A DNA stretch of 10,145 nt from Planctomycetaceae bacterium (GCA_020426085.1 JAGQQP010000104.1:1-10145); one strand, 5' to 3'. Shown: positions 1 through 7,404, counted from the stretch's first letter. The notes: generated by a model from the letters alone, not told the origin. Translations and numbers: made by a program.

Positions 1-686
1 ATATGCTGCCACTCGAATCAGCGGCGAATGGCCTGCTGCCACAAGTCTATTTTGTGAAGAGCAATAACGGCTGGGATGTTTTGAAGTACGAAGATTCGAA
101 GACGTTCATCGAAAACCCCAACCAGAGAAAACGCCACAATCTGCAAGGCCCGATCGATGATGCATTCACCCTGCCTTTCGTTTGCGTCAAGGGAACCGGC
201 ACTCCCTGGACTCCACAACTCAATGAGTGGTCGACTTCGGTATTATCTCTCTTTGAAAAAGAATTTGATAAATGGCTGAGAGCTGAAGTTCCTGTCATCA
301 AAGATACTGAAGTCACCGATCAGGTGATTCAGGATAAAAATCTGATTCTGTTTGGCGATCCGGGCTCCAATGCCGTCATCGCCAAAGTATTGGAAGATCT
401 GCCAGTCGAATGGACCAAAGATCAGATTACGGTTAATGGTAAAAAATATGACACGCAAAATCATGGCGTCGCCCTGATCTATCCAAACCCGTTAAATCCC
501 AATCGCTATGTTGTGATCAATTCCGGTCACACGATGCATGAGAAAGATTTCCTGGCTTCGAATTCCTGGCTCTTCCCCAAACTGGGAGATATTGCCGTCA
601 TTCAATTTCAAAAGCAAAAAGACGGCACCTTTAAAAATGAAACCGTCTGGGCAGAACTGTTTGACAGCAACTGGGAATTACCCTGA
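1..686 (+). CDS. C-terminal part of a probable prolyl-oligopeptidase/alpha-beta hydrolase family protein (5' end outside window)
   Basis: The frame is open from the first bases of the window and ends at TGA 684-686. The ATG at position 3 is probably an internal Met, so this is the last ~227 residues of a longer protein. The segment RKRHNLQGPIDDAF, the stretch NLILFGDPGSNAVIAKVLEDL, and the ending with NSGHTMHEKDF followed by LFPKLGDIAV and LFDSNW resemble, from memory, the C-terminal region of large planctomycete and verrucomicrobial proteins annotated as prolyl oligopeptidase (S9) family hydrolases. In those, a Ser-Asp-His catalytic domain lies in the missing upstream part or nearby; I cannot assign triad residues in this fragment. 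No membrane segment is visible here. The next gene on the same strand starts 454 bp downstream, so this is probably the end of its transcription unit. Coding status is firm; the family assignment is moderate and the substrate unknown. Confidence 0.6.
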   Translation, partial: MLPLESAANGLLPQVYFVKSNNGWDVLKYEDSKTFIENPNQRKRHNLQGPIDDAFTLPFVCVKGTGTPWTPQLNEWSTSVLSLFEKEFDKWLRAEVPVIKDTEVTDQVIQDKNLILFGDPGSNAVIAKVLEDLPVEWTKDQITVNGKKYDTQNHGVALIYPNPLNPNRYVVINSGHTMHEKDFLASNSWLFPKLGDIAVIQFQKQKDGTFKNETVWAELFDSNWELP

Positions 687-958
687 ACCAGCGAGTTCAC
701 GGAGTCGTCCTGGCAGAAATCTGATGATATTTTTGGATTGGGGACTGCGCGGACTGCCCATTCTACTAACATCTTCGGACTGAATTGACATCGATCACGA
801 TCTCTGAAGGTACGATTACTGCCCAAACCCCGCCTCCAAAATCACCATAAGCCCATACACCCAAAAGCCTTACAGACACATCCACTTAAAGCTCCCTTTC
901 AGATCAAACGAGAATGGACCCAGGCTTTATCATTCTCCCGGTTGTCATCGATTGAATC

Positions 959-997
959 TTGAATCGATCTTGCTTCATTTTATGATTTTTCATAAAA
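959..997 (+). promoter_or_regulatory. Candidate promoter overlapped by a perfect palindrome, upstream of the lipoprotein-scpB pair
   Basis: TTGAAT (959-964, four of six matches to the sigma70 -35 consensus) and TATGAT (981-986, five of six matches to the -10) are 16 bp apart. The -10 lies inside the palindrome TTTTATGA (978-985), four T's, TCATAAAA (990-997), which would also cover the predicted start point near 992-994. The arrangement fits an operator over a promoter. The all-AT stem and absence of a following T-run argue against a terminator. Planctomycete promoter consensus is poorly defined, so this is a candidate only. Confidence 0.3.
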
Positions 998-1029
998 CGC
1001 GTGTCCTGTCTTTTCAAATACTCGTTACG

Positions 1030-1073
1030 GAATCAGTCTCAGCCTGATTCACAAACTCCCTTCACCTGATTCA
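1030..1073. repeat. Heptamer repeated three times (inverted pair plus direct copy)
   Basis: GAATCAG at 1030-1036 is the exact reverse complement of CTGATTC at 1044-1050. The same CTGATTC recurs at 1066-1072 within a 9-bp direct repeat CCTGATTCA (1043-1051 and 1065-1073). The direct copies are 22 bp apart, about two helical turns, so they face the same side of the DNA. Such spacing suits a dimeric regulator with an extra half-site, between the candidate promoter and the lipoprotein start. Chance cannot be excluded for a 7-bp element. Confidence 0.25.
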
Positions 1074-1140
1074 ACGTTTGGCACAAGTATCGTGCTCCTC
1101 CATTAATTGAGCCCTTTACCTCAATGATCCGGGCAAAAAA

Positions 1141-2808
1141 ATGAAGTATTTTCGGTTCAGCATGGTTTTCCCTGCTGTATTAATCTTTTTATCACTCAAT
1201 GGCTGCAGCTCTGCACCAGGCAAACAGACGATGGCCTGGAAAGCTCCCGCTACGCCATGGAAGTGGGGAAAGTCATTTACATCAAAGCCGAAAAGTAAAG
1301 AGCCCGACGAAAAAGAAGCAACGGTCGCTGTCGCCGATCAATCAGTGGAAAACGAGCCAGCCCTAAAAATTGAACTCGCCGCTGATGACAAGCCCCCCGC
1401 CAAAGTCGTCACCCATAATGCGGAACTGCTTGCTTACATCAATGAAGAACTGAAAGACGCTTCACCTCAGGAACGGAGTCAATACCTGAGCAGCTTTAAG
1501 GGCGTCGATCCGGAAATGATCAAGAACATTCTCCGTACCCGGAGAATGGTAAACAGCATGCAGCAGGAGCAACTTGCGAAGAGCGATACTGCTTCCCTTT
1601 CACAGGTTTCTCTCCCCGGACTGGGACATAGTGAGCCAGGCGATGCTGATGCTCCCATCATCCAGGCCAGTGTTCAACAACTTCCCCCTCCTGGTCAGAT
1701 TGCACCTGGTGTGAACCAGCCGGCCACGTCATCTAATCCGGTTCAGCTTGGAAATCTGGAAGGGATCGGTGCCAGTCCTGAAAACGGGGTGCCTGCAATG
1801 AGCCCCAATCAGGCCCAGGCTTATTCAGCATCACAAACTATCAGTCAGGGACTCAATCATATTCCCGTTGTAGGTCCCTTAAAAAATCGCCTGTCGACCG
1901 CATTTCAACAGGGAACCTCTGCTTTACAAAGTGGAATCTCTCGAACGAGCACGGCGATCATCGGACAGCAGGATAATGCCCCGCAAACGTTACCCCCTTC
2001 CAATCAGCAAATGCAACCTGCAGTTCCACAGACCGTTGAACTGGCAGCGCCTACCGGCTATGCAAACCAGAATTTATCAAATCTGTCTTCCGCAGATCAG
2101 TTACAGCAGTTGATCTCTGTGGCCGAAGCAGAAATCTCTCAACTGCAACCAGGCTCTACTCCGTCAGAAAAGCAACATTACATTGAACGGCACGTCTATA
2201 TTCGCATGCTCTACCTGATGGCGAATCAGCATGAACGTGCTCTTGAGGCGATCCCCGGAATTGATCCCGCCGACCAGGAATTCTGGCAGCAGACCTTCTG
2301 GGCCGTTGCCAATTACTTTGACCAGGAAGCGATTCCCAATCAAGCGGACAGGGCAACACAGACGGTGACACAACTGCGTCAGGCAACCGCAAGACTGCAG
2401 GAGAAAGCCAACCTCTCACTGAAAAACGTTGCCTTCTGTCATAAGATCAACAGTTTTGGAAGTTACGAACGCTTTGAACGCGACGAGTACACTCCCGGAC
2501 GTCCGGTGCTCGTCTATTCTGAAATTGAGAACTTCACCAGCGAACTGACTGCTGATGGCATGTATCGCACACTGCTCAAATCCAAAATCCAGATTTTTAA
2601 AGCAGGCAGTAATGGAGACCTGGTGGCAGAGATTCCCTTTGATACCACAGAAGATCTCTGCCGTAATGTTCGCAAAGATTACTTCCACAGTTATAAGTTT
2701 GAAATCCCCAGAAATATTTCGCTGGGCCCCCATGTCATGAAACTGACCGTGGAAGACGAAATCAGCCAGAAAGTGGCGACCTATACACAAAACTTTACAG
2801 TTCGGTAG
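1141..2808 (+). CDS. Modular lipoprotein of unknown function, planctomycete type
   Basis: This is a 555-residue protein with a lipoprotein signal peptide: a short basic start (MKYFR), a hydrophobic core and the lipobox SLNGC with the lipidated Cys at residue 22. It should therefore be anchored to a membrane facing the periplasm. After the anchor come a charged linker (about 45-90), a mostly helical segment (about 91-145), a long Pro/Gln/Asn/Ser-rich probably disordered stretch (about 150-315), a helical segment (about 317-425) containing YIERHVYIRMLYLMANQ, and a probably all-beta C-terminal domain (about 426-555) with Cys433 and Cys507, which could form a disulfide. I do not recognise a catalytic motif. 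The layout suggests a scaffold or envelope-binding role, which is inference only. The start is the only one that gives the signal peptide, although no clear Shine-Dalgarno precedes it. scpB begins 7 nt after the stop, suggesting co-transcription. Confidence 0.85.
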   Translation: MKYFRFSMVFPAVLIFLSLNGCSSAPGKQTMAWKAPATPWKWGKSFTSKPKSKEPDEKEATVAVADQSVENEPALKIELAADDKPPAKVVTHNAELLAYINEELKDASPQERSQYLSSFKGVDPEMIKNILRTRRMVNSMQQEQLAKSDTASLSQVSLPGLGHSEPGDADAPIIQASVQQLPPPGQIAPGVNQPATSSNPVQLGNLEGIGASPENGVPAMSPNQAQAYSASQTISQGLNHIPVVGPLKNRLSTAFQQGTSALQSGISRTSTAIIGQQDNAPQTLPPSNQQMQPAVPQTVELAAPTGYANQNLSNLSSADQLQQLISVAEAEISQLQPGSTPSEKQHYIERHVYIRMLYLMANQHERALEAIPGIDPADQEFWQQTFWAVANYFDQEAIPNQADRATQTVTQLRQATARLQEKANLSLKNVAFCHKINSFGSYERFERDEYTPGRPVLVYSEIENFTSELTADGMYRTLLKSKIQIFKAGSNGDLVAEIPFDTTEDLCRNVRKDYFHSYKFEIPRNISLGPHVMKLTVEDEISQKVATYTQNFTVR

Positions 2809-2815
2809 GTCCTCA

Positions 2816-3661
2816 ATGCGACACAGCTACCCGGTGAATCATTCCTGCTTTGACAGCACAGTCACAGCGTCTGCCAGCCTCGCTTCTTCCACCCGGCAGA
2901 CATCCGCGAACGCCTTTCGCTGGAACTTTCTGATCCGTTCCCTGCAGGACGACCAGCTTCAGTTTCACTCCGGCTCGGAAGTCGAAACCCGACGGACGTT
3001 AAAAATGGCAAAAGTGGAGGCAGTACTGTTCGTGGCCGACAGCGCACTTTCCACACGAAAAATCGCACAACTCGCAACCCTCGCCAATGCCAGCGAGGCT
3101 AAAGATTTGATTGACCAGCTCAATGCGGCACTCGAAGAGTCACACTCTGCATTTCATATCAAACGTGTCGCCACGGGTTACCAGATGATGACACAGCCGC
3201 AATTTTCATTCTGGCTGAATAAGCTGCACCAGAGACAGGCGGCGCTGAAACTCTCACCTCCCGCCATGGAAACGCTTGCGATCGTCGTGTACCGGCAACC
3301 CATCACTCGGGCTGATATTGAATCGATCCGTGGTGTGCAGAGTGCTGAAATGCTGAAACAGCTGATGGATCGCGGGTTGGTTAGAATCGGCGGAAAAGAT
3401 GACTCGCTCGGTCGCCCGTTTCTTTACGAGTCGACACGCAAATTCCTGGAAATCTTTGGTCTGAAAAATCTGGATGATTTACCCATGGGTGAAACACTGC
3501 GTATCAGACCGGAAAAACCGGAACAAACCACTGAAGAAAATGAAGAGGAAACAGATCTGGAAGCTGTTTCTGAGGATGAAGCAGACATCGACGAGGTCGT
3601 TGATGAAATCGATTCTGAAGATTTTTCAGACGACGAAGACGAAGATCTTTCTGCCGCCTGA
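2816..3661 (+). CDS. scpB: Segregation and condensation protein B (SMC-ScpAB complex subunit)
   Basis: ScpB is the winged-helix subunit that dimerises and binds the kleisin ScpA in the SMC condensin complex for chromosome compaction and segregation. It acts on the nucoid in the cytoplasm. The first winged-helix domain starts near residue 66 (KVEAVLFVADSALSTRKIAQL) and the second spans about 146-224, with the family hallmarks METLAIVVYRQPITRADIES, IRGV, the MDRGLVRIGGK wing, GRPFLYESTRKFLEIFGLK and LDDLP. At 281 residues it is longer than the usual 180-200. Residues 1-63 are an unassigned extension and residues about 233-281 are a very acidic Glu/Asp tail. The start at 2816 gives close coupling to the lipoprotein gene; Met64 (ATG at 3005) is an alternative start that would give just the canonical fold plus tail. 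scpA is not in the window. Family assignment is firm; the start is uncertain. Confidence 0.93.
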   Translation: MRHSYPVNHSCFDSTVTASASLASSTRQTSANAFRWNFLIRSLQDDQLQFHSGSEVETRRTLKMAKVEAVLFVADSALSTRKIAQLATLANASEAKDLIDQLNAALEESHSAFHIKRVATGYQMMTQPQFSFWLNKLHQRQAALKLSPPAMETLAIVVYRQPITRADIESIRGVQSAEMLKQLMDRGLVRIGGKDDSLGRPFLYESTRKFLEIFGLKNLDDLPMGETLRIRPEKPEQTTEENEEETDLEAVSEDEADIDEVVDEIDSEDFSDDEDEDLSAA

Positions 3662-3676
3662 TACAGAGGCGACCGG

Positions 3677-6361
3677 CTATCGAACCCGTATCAAGTCCTC
3701 TGTTCTTCTCTGCTGTCTTGAGATAGCATCAATCTTGTCCCAGCCCTCACCCACGGTCCAGCGGTAGTTGAGAATACGCCGACCATTCACCTGTTCGGCT
3801 CTCAGCCAGAGCTCTTTTCCCTTTAAAGCTTCTGCATTGGGAATGTAATACAATTTCCGGTCCTGCCCATGTTTCAGTTCGGTAATAAATCGTTGCATAC
3901 GCTTCATGTTCGGTATAAACAGACTACAGCGAAACTGCAGTGTCTCCAGCGGCGAAGTGTTGTTGACAATCACCTGTTCGATTTCCAGTACATTCCCCTC
4001 GATTTTCCGGTCTGTTACCTGAACCATAATATCGCCCAGCCCCACGTGATAAGACCTGTGGACCCGAATCGAATATTTACGTTCTGCAAAGATATCAAAA
4101 TCAATGGAAACATCCTTCTTGCCCAGGCTGGCATTGGAAGGCAATGTCATGAAAGTTTCCAGTCGGAATTTTTCCCCGGCACCGGTATCGAAAACCCATT
4201 CCTGTGGTTCCACTTCCCATCCCCGGGGTACATTCAATACCGCTTTTCCACGCACGCTCTGCATGAATGTATTTTTCCCCAGCACCGCATCTGCATGGCC
4301 TCCGTATTCACTTCGAGATTTACCGATCTCAAATTGAGCCGCCAGCCGCCAGTTGGCAATCTGTTGATTACACTTCCGCAGAATCATGGGAGAAGAAGTG
4401 ACCGGTAACGTATGACGACGCGTGCTGGAATCACGCTCCAGAGAAATGCGTTTCCCCCAGATATCAGTGGCCACCACATCTTCACCCAGATAAATCACCT
4501 CTTCAGTGGGTTCCTCATTCCAGACGACGATGATCGCCTCATCATCTCGCATAAAGACATGATTGGTACTCTTGTTAGGCATATTGAAGGAACCCTGATA
4601 TCGCGCCCCCTGCAACGCAATCGCCATAGTTCTCCAAGGCAGAAACAATAAGGTTGGTGAGCCATTTCGATTGAGTAATCCAAACTGTTCGTCGAATACT
4701 GATGACGCGAAAATCGCATCTGCCCCAAGGTACTTTGCAGTTACCATGCGTTTTGCAAGATCAATCCCCCGCTCTTCAGCCGTGTATTGATCTTTGGGTA
4801 GCGGAGTGAGTGTCACCCAGCGCGGGCTGCCACCAGGAGACAAACGGGCATTCTGAAGCTCACGTGCCAGCTCTACTGGGGAGAGTCGTTCGGCATTATT
4901 AATGGACACAAAACTCTGGGGCATGCTGTCTGTCGGCAGAGGAGTCTTCCAGTCCCAGTGAATGCCGACATGGGTATCCCGCCCGATCAGATCCAGCTGC
5001 GACTTCACTTTTTTCAAGGTTTCATTGAGATTCTGCAGCCCGATAAAACTGTTATCATCATCGCCTCCCAACTGCCAGTAATTCACCAGCGAAGTGTAGC
5101 GGGCAAAGACCTCTTCCAGCGAGGGAGACCAGAAACTCGAAGGCATTGTGAAAATCCCACTCACTCCCAGCCAGTCTTTTGCAAACTGTGATCGCAGTTT
5201 TTTCGGGGGATGGTTCAGCAGTCCCACAGGAGTGATTCCCCGACTGGAAAACTGGTCCAGCATTTCAGCAACCTGACTCGTGCGATGGATATCAGCGGAT
5301 TCCATGACATTCCAGAGCGGATATTTGATCCAGTTAATTCCTGCCTGAGCTGCAATCTCCGGCAGTTCTTTGACAGGTAGATCTTCGTCTTCCTCAGAGA
5401 TCGTCCAGCCAAATTCACCTGTAGACCTGGGGGTAACCAGATCAATCACGGCAAAGGTCGTTTTCTTTTCCAGAATGGACTTCTGATCCCTGACCAGTTT
5501 GGATCTGACTTCATAAAAGCCATACTCCATCGGCTGTAGACGCCAGACCTCCGTATGATTATTGCCATCGAGTAAACGGCTATTTTCAACAATCTTGACA
5601 TCTTCCGGTCTGGTGACGAGCGCCAGAGAAGAGTCTGCAATGTGTCGATTCGAATTGTCAACCAGTTCCAGATCCAGTCGATACTTGTTATCCGGATTCA
5701 AGCCGCTGATGCGACTGCTCACCCGGATCTCAGCAGAATGATCCACAAAATGGCGATGGTAATTATTGAGAATATCCAACTGGGGTAAGCTGCCTACCCA
5801 CAGATCATCAAACCAGATATCCCCTGAAATATCTTTCTGATCGTTATGCGCGACATGACAACCTAGCACAATGAACCGGACATTTGCCTGGGGAGTCAAT
5901 GGCCCCAGCGTCACTTCAACCCAGTCCTTATGGGTTCCTGATACAGGGCGGCTGACAAAATGCTGAACGCGTTGCCGCTTATGATCCAGAAAGGAAACCG
6001 AAATCAACGCAGCGTCATGAACTAATCTTTGAGTTTTGACATAGCCGCGGAATACGTAAGCATGATCCGCGTCGATTTTCTCAGGAGGCGAATAAATCGT
6101 GGCATGCCCCCCGTTCACCGCAATGTGCAGACTCTGCTGACCTGTATGCCCCAGATTCCGATCGATTTTCACATCGACATATTCCGGGTATCCGGGCCCC
6201 CTGCGTCTCGACCAGTCATCCGGCAGATCGTCGAAGTCCTGGTCCTGCCTGGTTTCAAACGAATAAGACAGAACGGGTAACGTATCTTCCACGAGATTAC
6301 CCTCAACAGGTAAACCGGCGAGTAATGCAAGGTAGCAGGTCGCAAGCGATGACAGTATCAT
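3677..6361 (-). CDS. Large probably exported protein with CBM-like N-terminus and glycoside-hydrolase-like TIM barrel
   Basis: This 894-residue protein has a hydrophobic N-terminus (MILSSLATCYLALLAG) that could be a signal peptide but lacks the usual basic residues. Residues about 30-193 look like a jelly-roll carbohydrate-binding-type domain (GHTGQQSLHI, then WFDDLWVG at its end). Residues about 200-310 appear to be another beta domain. Residues about 314-595 resemble a clan GH-A type TIM barrel, with IAAQAGINWIKYPLWN as an early strand and NYWQLGGDDDNSF at the position where such enzymes carry the Asn-Glu acid/base. Residues about 596-665 look like the small beta domain seen after such barrels (EAIIVVWNEEPTEEV, ending SSPMILRK), followed by a C-terminal beta-rich region to 894. 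Function is unknown; polysaccharide binding or cleavage is an inference. The gene converges on scpB with a 15-nt gap. An in-frame TGA at 6395-6397 bounds the start, and ATG 6359-6361 is the only standard ATG near the N-terminus. Confidence 0.75.
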   Translation of the reverse strand: MILSSLATCYLALLAGLPVEGNLVEDTLPVLSYSFETRQDQDFDDLPDDWSRRRGPGYPEYVDVKIDRNLGHTGQQSLHIAVNGGHATIYSPPEKIDADHAYVFRGYVKTQRLVHDAALISVSFLDHKRQRVQHFVSRPVSGTHKDWVEVTLGPLTPQANVRFIVLGCHVAHNDQKDISGDIWFDDLWVGSLPQLDILNNYHRHFVDHSAEIRVSSRISGLNPDNKYRLDLELVDNSNRHIADSSLALVTRPEDVKIVENSRLLDGNNHTEVWRLQPMEYGFYEVRSKLVRDQKSILEKKTTFAVIDLVTPRSTGEFGWTISEEDEDLPVKELPEIAAQAGINWIKYPLWNVMESADIHRTSQVAEMLDQFSSRGITPVGLLNHPPKKLRSQFAKDWLGVSGIFTMPSSFWSPSLEEVFARYTSLVNYWQLGGDDDNSFIGLQNLNETLKKVKSQLDLIGRDTHVGIHWDWKTPLPTDSMPQSFVSINNAERLSPVELARELQNARLSPGGSPRWVTLTPLPKDQYTAEERGIDLAKRMVTAKYLGADAIFASSVFDEQFGLLNRNGSPTLLFLPWRTMAIALQGARYQGSFNMPNKSTNHVFMRDDEAIIVVWNEEPTEEVIYLGEDVVATDIWGKRISLERDSSTRRHTLPVTSSPMILRKCNQQIANWRLAAQFEIGKSRSEYGGHADAVLGKNTFMQSVRGKAVLNVPRGWEVEPQEWVFDTGAGEKFRLETFMTLPSNASLGKKDVSIDFDIFAERKYSIRVHRSYHVGLGDIMVQVTDRKIEGNVLEIEQVIVNNTSPLETLQFRCSLFIPNMKRMQRFITELKHGQDRKLYYIPNAEALKGKELWLRAEQVNGRRILNYRWTVGEGWDKIDAISRQQRRTEDLIRVR

Positions 6362-6531
6362 GGAAGGTTTCCGAACGGGATTGTTTCTCTTGAATCAAGA
6401 TCGACCATTTTTTGGTGGAATCTCAATCAGGAAGAGGCCGATAAAGCCCATTTTCCGGATCCTGATCTGATAACGCGGAGAGATCATTCTCTTTTCACAG
6501 ACAGTTAGATAAACTTTGCCAGTCAATCCGA

Positions 6532-6560
6532 TTGCCGCAGTTATTCCGCACAGTTAAAAT
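6532..6560 (+). promoter_or_regulatory. Candidate sigma70-type promoter of the isomerase-xseA-xseB-coaX cluster
   Basis: TTGCCG (6532-6537, four of six matches) and TAAAAT (6555-6560, five of six matches) are separated by exactly 17 bp, the optimal spacing. Transcription would start near 6566-6568, leaving a leader of about 24 nt that contains the ribosome binding site at 6581-6585. Distance and orientation fit the downstream gene well. It is a sequence match only. Confidence 0.42.
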
Positions 6561-6580
6561 GACAGAAAACAGCTTGATTT

Positions 6581-6585
6581 AAGGA
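6581..6585 (+). promoter_or_regulatory. Shine-Dalgarno site for the TIM-barrel isomerase-like gene
   Basis: AAGGA lies five bases before ATG 6591. It is the clearest ribosome binding site in the window, where most genes have none, and it supports the chosen start. Confidence 0.6.
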
Positions 6586-6590
6586 AAATA

Positions 6591-7373
6591 ATGTCACGCT
6601 TTAAACTCGCAGTTGCGACCCGCACTTTTGGCCAGCCCGTCAAACGCGCTATTAAAACAGCCGCTCAGATCGGTGCGCGCGGAGTGCAACTCGACGTTCA
6701 AAATGAGATCACACCTGCTTCATTTGGCGCCTCCGGAGAACGACAGTTTCGCAAGCTGCTGGAAGAATTCAACCTGTCGGTGGCCTCACTCCGACTACCG
6801 GCCCGTCGCACACTCGTTGACCCCGAATTCCTTGATGAACGCGTCTCACAAATCCGCTCTGCCTTGGAATTCGCCTGGCGGATGAAAGCCCCCTGCCTGA
6901 TCATTCATCCTGGAACAATACAGTCTACAGACAACAGTAATTTTCCGATGATCTGTGAGGTTCTGAATGATCTCGCACGTCATGCCTCACACATTGGTAC
7001 CGACCTCTGCATCGCCTGTGAACGGAACTCTTCTGCCGTCATCCGGGAATTACTCTCTCATGTCACCGCCGGGTTCATCGGCATCGACTTTGATACTGCT
7101 GAAATGGTTTATACGCGCCAGGATCCTGAAAAAACGATTCGTGAACTGTATTCCTGGATCAAGTCTTACCGGTTGCGCGACGCCGTGCGGGAAATGGATG
7201 GAGAAGGCTCTGAAGTCCCTCTCGGGAAAGGCATGGTCATGTGGGATCAGTTCCTGCCTCTGGTCCTGGAAACCGGTTACCAGGGATGGCTGACCGTGGA
7301 TCGCACTCAAGGTGAAAGAAAGCTGGAAGATTGTCGCAGCGGCATTTCCTATCTGAACTCACTGCTCCCCTGA
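6591..7373 (+). CDS. Sugar phosphate isomerase/epimerase-like TIM-barrel protein (xylose isomerase-like family)
   Basis: This 260-residue cytoplasmic protein has the length and strand order of the xylose isomerase-like/AP endonuclease family 2 barrel. Visible markers are IGARGVQLD (27-35), CLIIHPG (102-108), ACERNSS (142-148), IGIDFDTAEM (163-172), the stretch SYRLRDA (192-198) with PLGKG (210-214), and GYQGWLTVDR (229-238). In this family four metal ligands (Glu, Asp, His, Glu) hold a divalent ion. Here Glu144 and Asp168 are kept, but the expected His in the strand before the PLG loop appears to be Arg194, and the last Glu appears to be Asp237. The His that usually follows the Asp in DxGH appears as Glu171. 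Activity may be altered or lost; the substrate is unknown. It has its own Shine-Dalgarno and a candidate promoter, and xseA starts 31 nt downstream, so it is probably first in the cluster. Confidence 0.82.
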   Translation: MSRFKLAVATRTFGQPVKRAIKTAAQIGARGVQLDVQNEITPASFGASGERQFRKLLEEFNLSVASLRLPARRTLVDPEFLDERVSQIRSALEFAWRMKAPCLIIHPGTIQSTDNSNFPMICEVLNDLARHASHIGTDLCIACERNSSAVIRELLSHVTAGFIGIDFDTAEMVYTRQDPEKTIRELYSWIKSYRLRDAVREMDGEGSEVPLGKGMVMWDQFLPLVLETGYQGWLTVDRTQGERKLEDCRSGISYLNSLLP

Positions 7374-7404
7374 TCTTCTGATTCTCATAATTGATCGCGA
7401 GCTT

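Larger units (their letters stand above)
687..1140. other. 454-bp non-coding intergenic region
   Basis: No convincing gene is seen between the hydrolase-like gene and the lipoprotein gene. Short frames here lack start context and family resemblance. There is no GC-rich hairpin followed by a T-run that would serve as an intrinsic terminator for the upstream gene. The right half (945-1075) is rich in small symmetrical elements, listed separately: an 8-bp-arm palindrome at 978-997, a heptamer in inverted and direct orientation at 1030-1073, and a weaker inverted repeat (ATCGATT 947-953 against AATCGAT 962-968). The promoter of the lipoprotein-scpB pair is most likely in this half, giving a leader of roughly 150 nt. 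Confidence 0.6.
6362..6590. other. Divergent intergenic region, 229 bp
   Basis: This region separates the minus-strand exported-protein gene from the plus-strand isomerase-xseA-xseB-coaX cluster and should hold promoters for both. A plausible plus-strand promoter and ribosome binding site are listed separately. On the minus-strand side the perfect palindrome TCTTGA-A-TCAAGA (6388-6400) sits 26 bp upstream of the start codon and could be an operator. ATCAGGA (6426-6432) and TCCTGAT (6460-6466) form a loose inverted pair. I found no convincing minus-strand -35/-10 pair and no small gene. Confidence 0.5.

Noticed and set aside
538..783. An 81-codon plus-strand frame running from the first gene into the intergenic region
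   Set aside because: Most of it overlaps the hydrolase-like gene in another frame, and the rest lacks any support for translation.
785..816. TTGACA (785-790) as a promoter with TACGAT (811-816)
   Set aside because: The -35 is perfect but the spacer is 20 bp, outside the usual 16-18, and the site is over 320 bp from the next start codon.
2416..2790. A 124-codon minus-strand frame opposite the end of the lipoprotein gene
   Set aside because: Shadow of the lipoprotein's C-terminal domain; no start context or recognisable features.
3659..3693. TGATAC (3659-3664) and GTATCA (3688-3693) as a terminator between scpB and the convergent gene
   Set aside because: Only six base pairs with a 23-nt loop and no T-run on either strand.
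3869..4408. A 179-codon plus-strand frame opposite the large exported-protein gene
   Set aside because: It lies wholly within the 894-codon minus-strand gene, and its His/Phe-rich translation has no recognisable domain.
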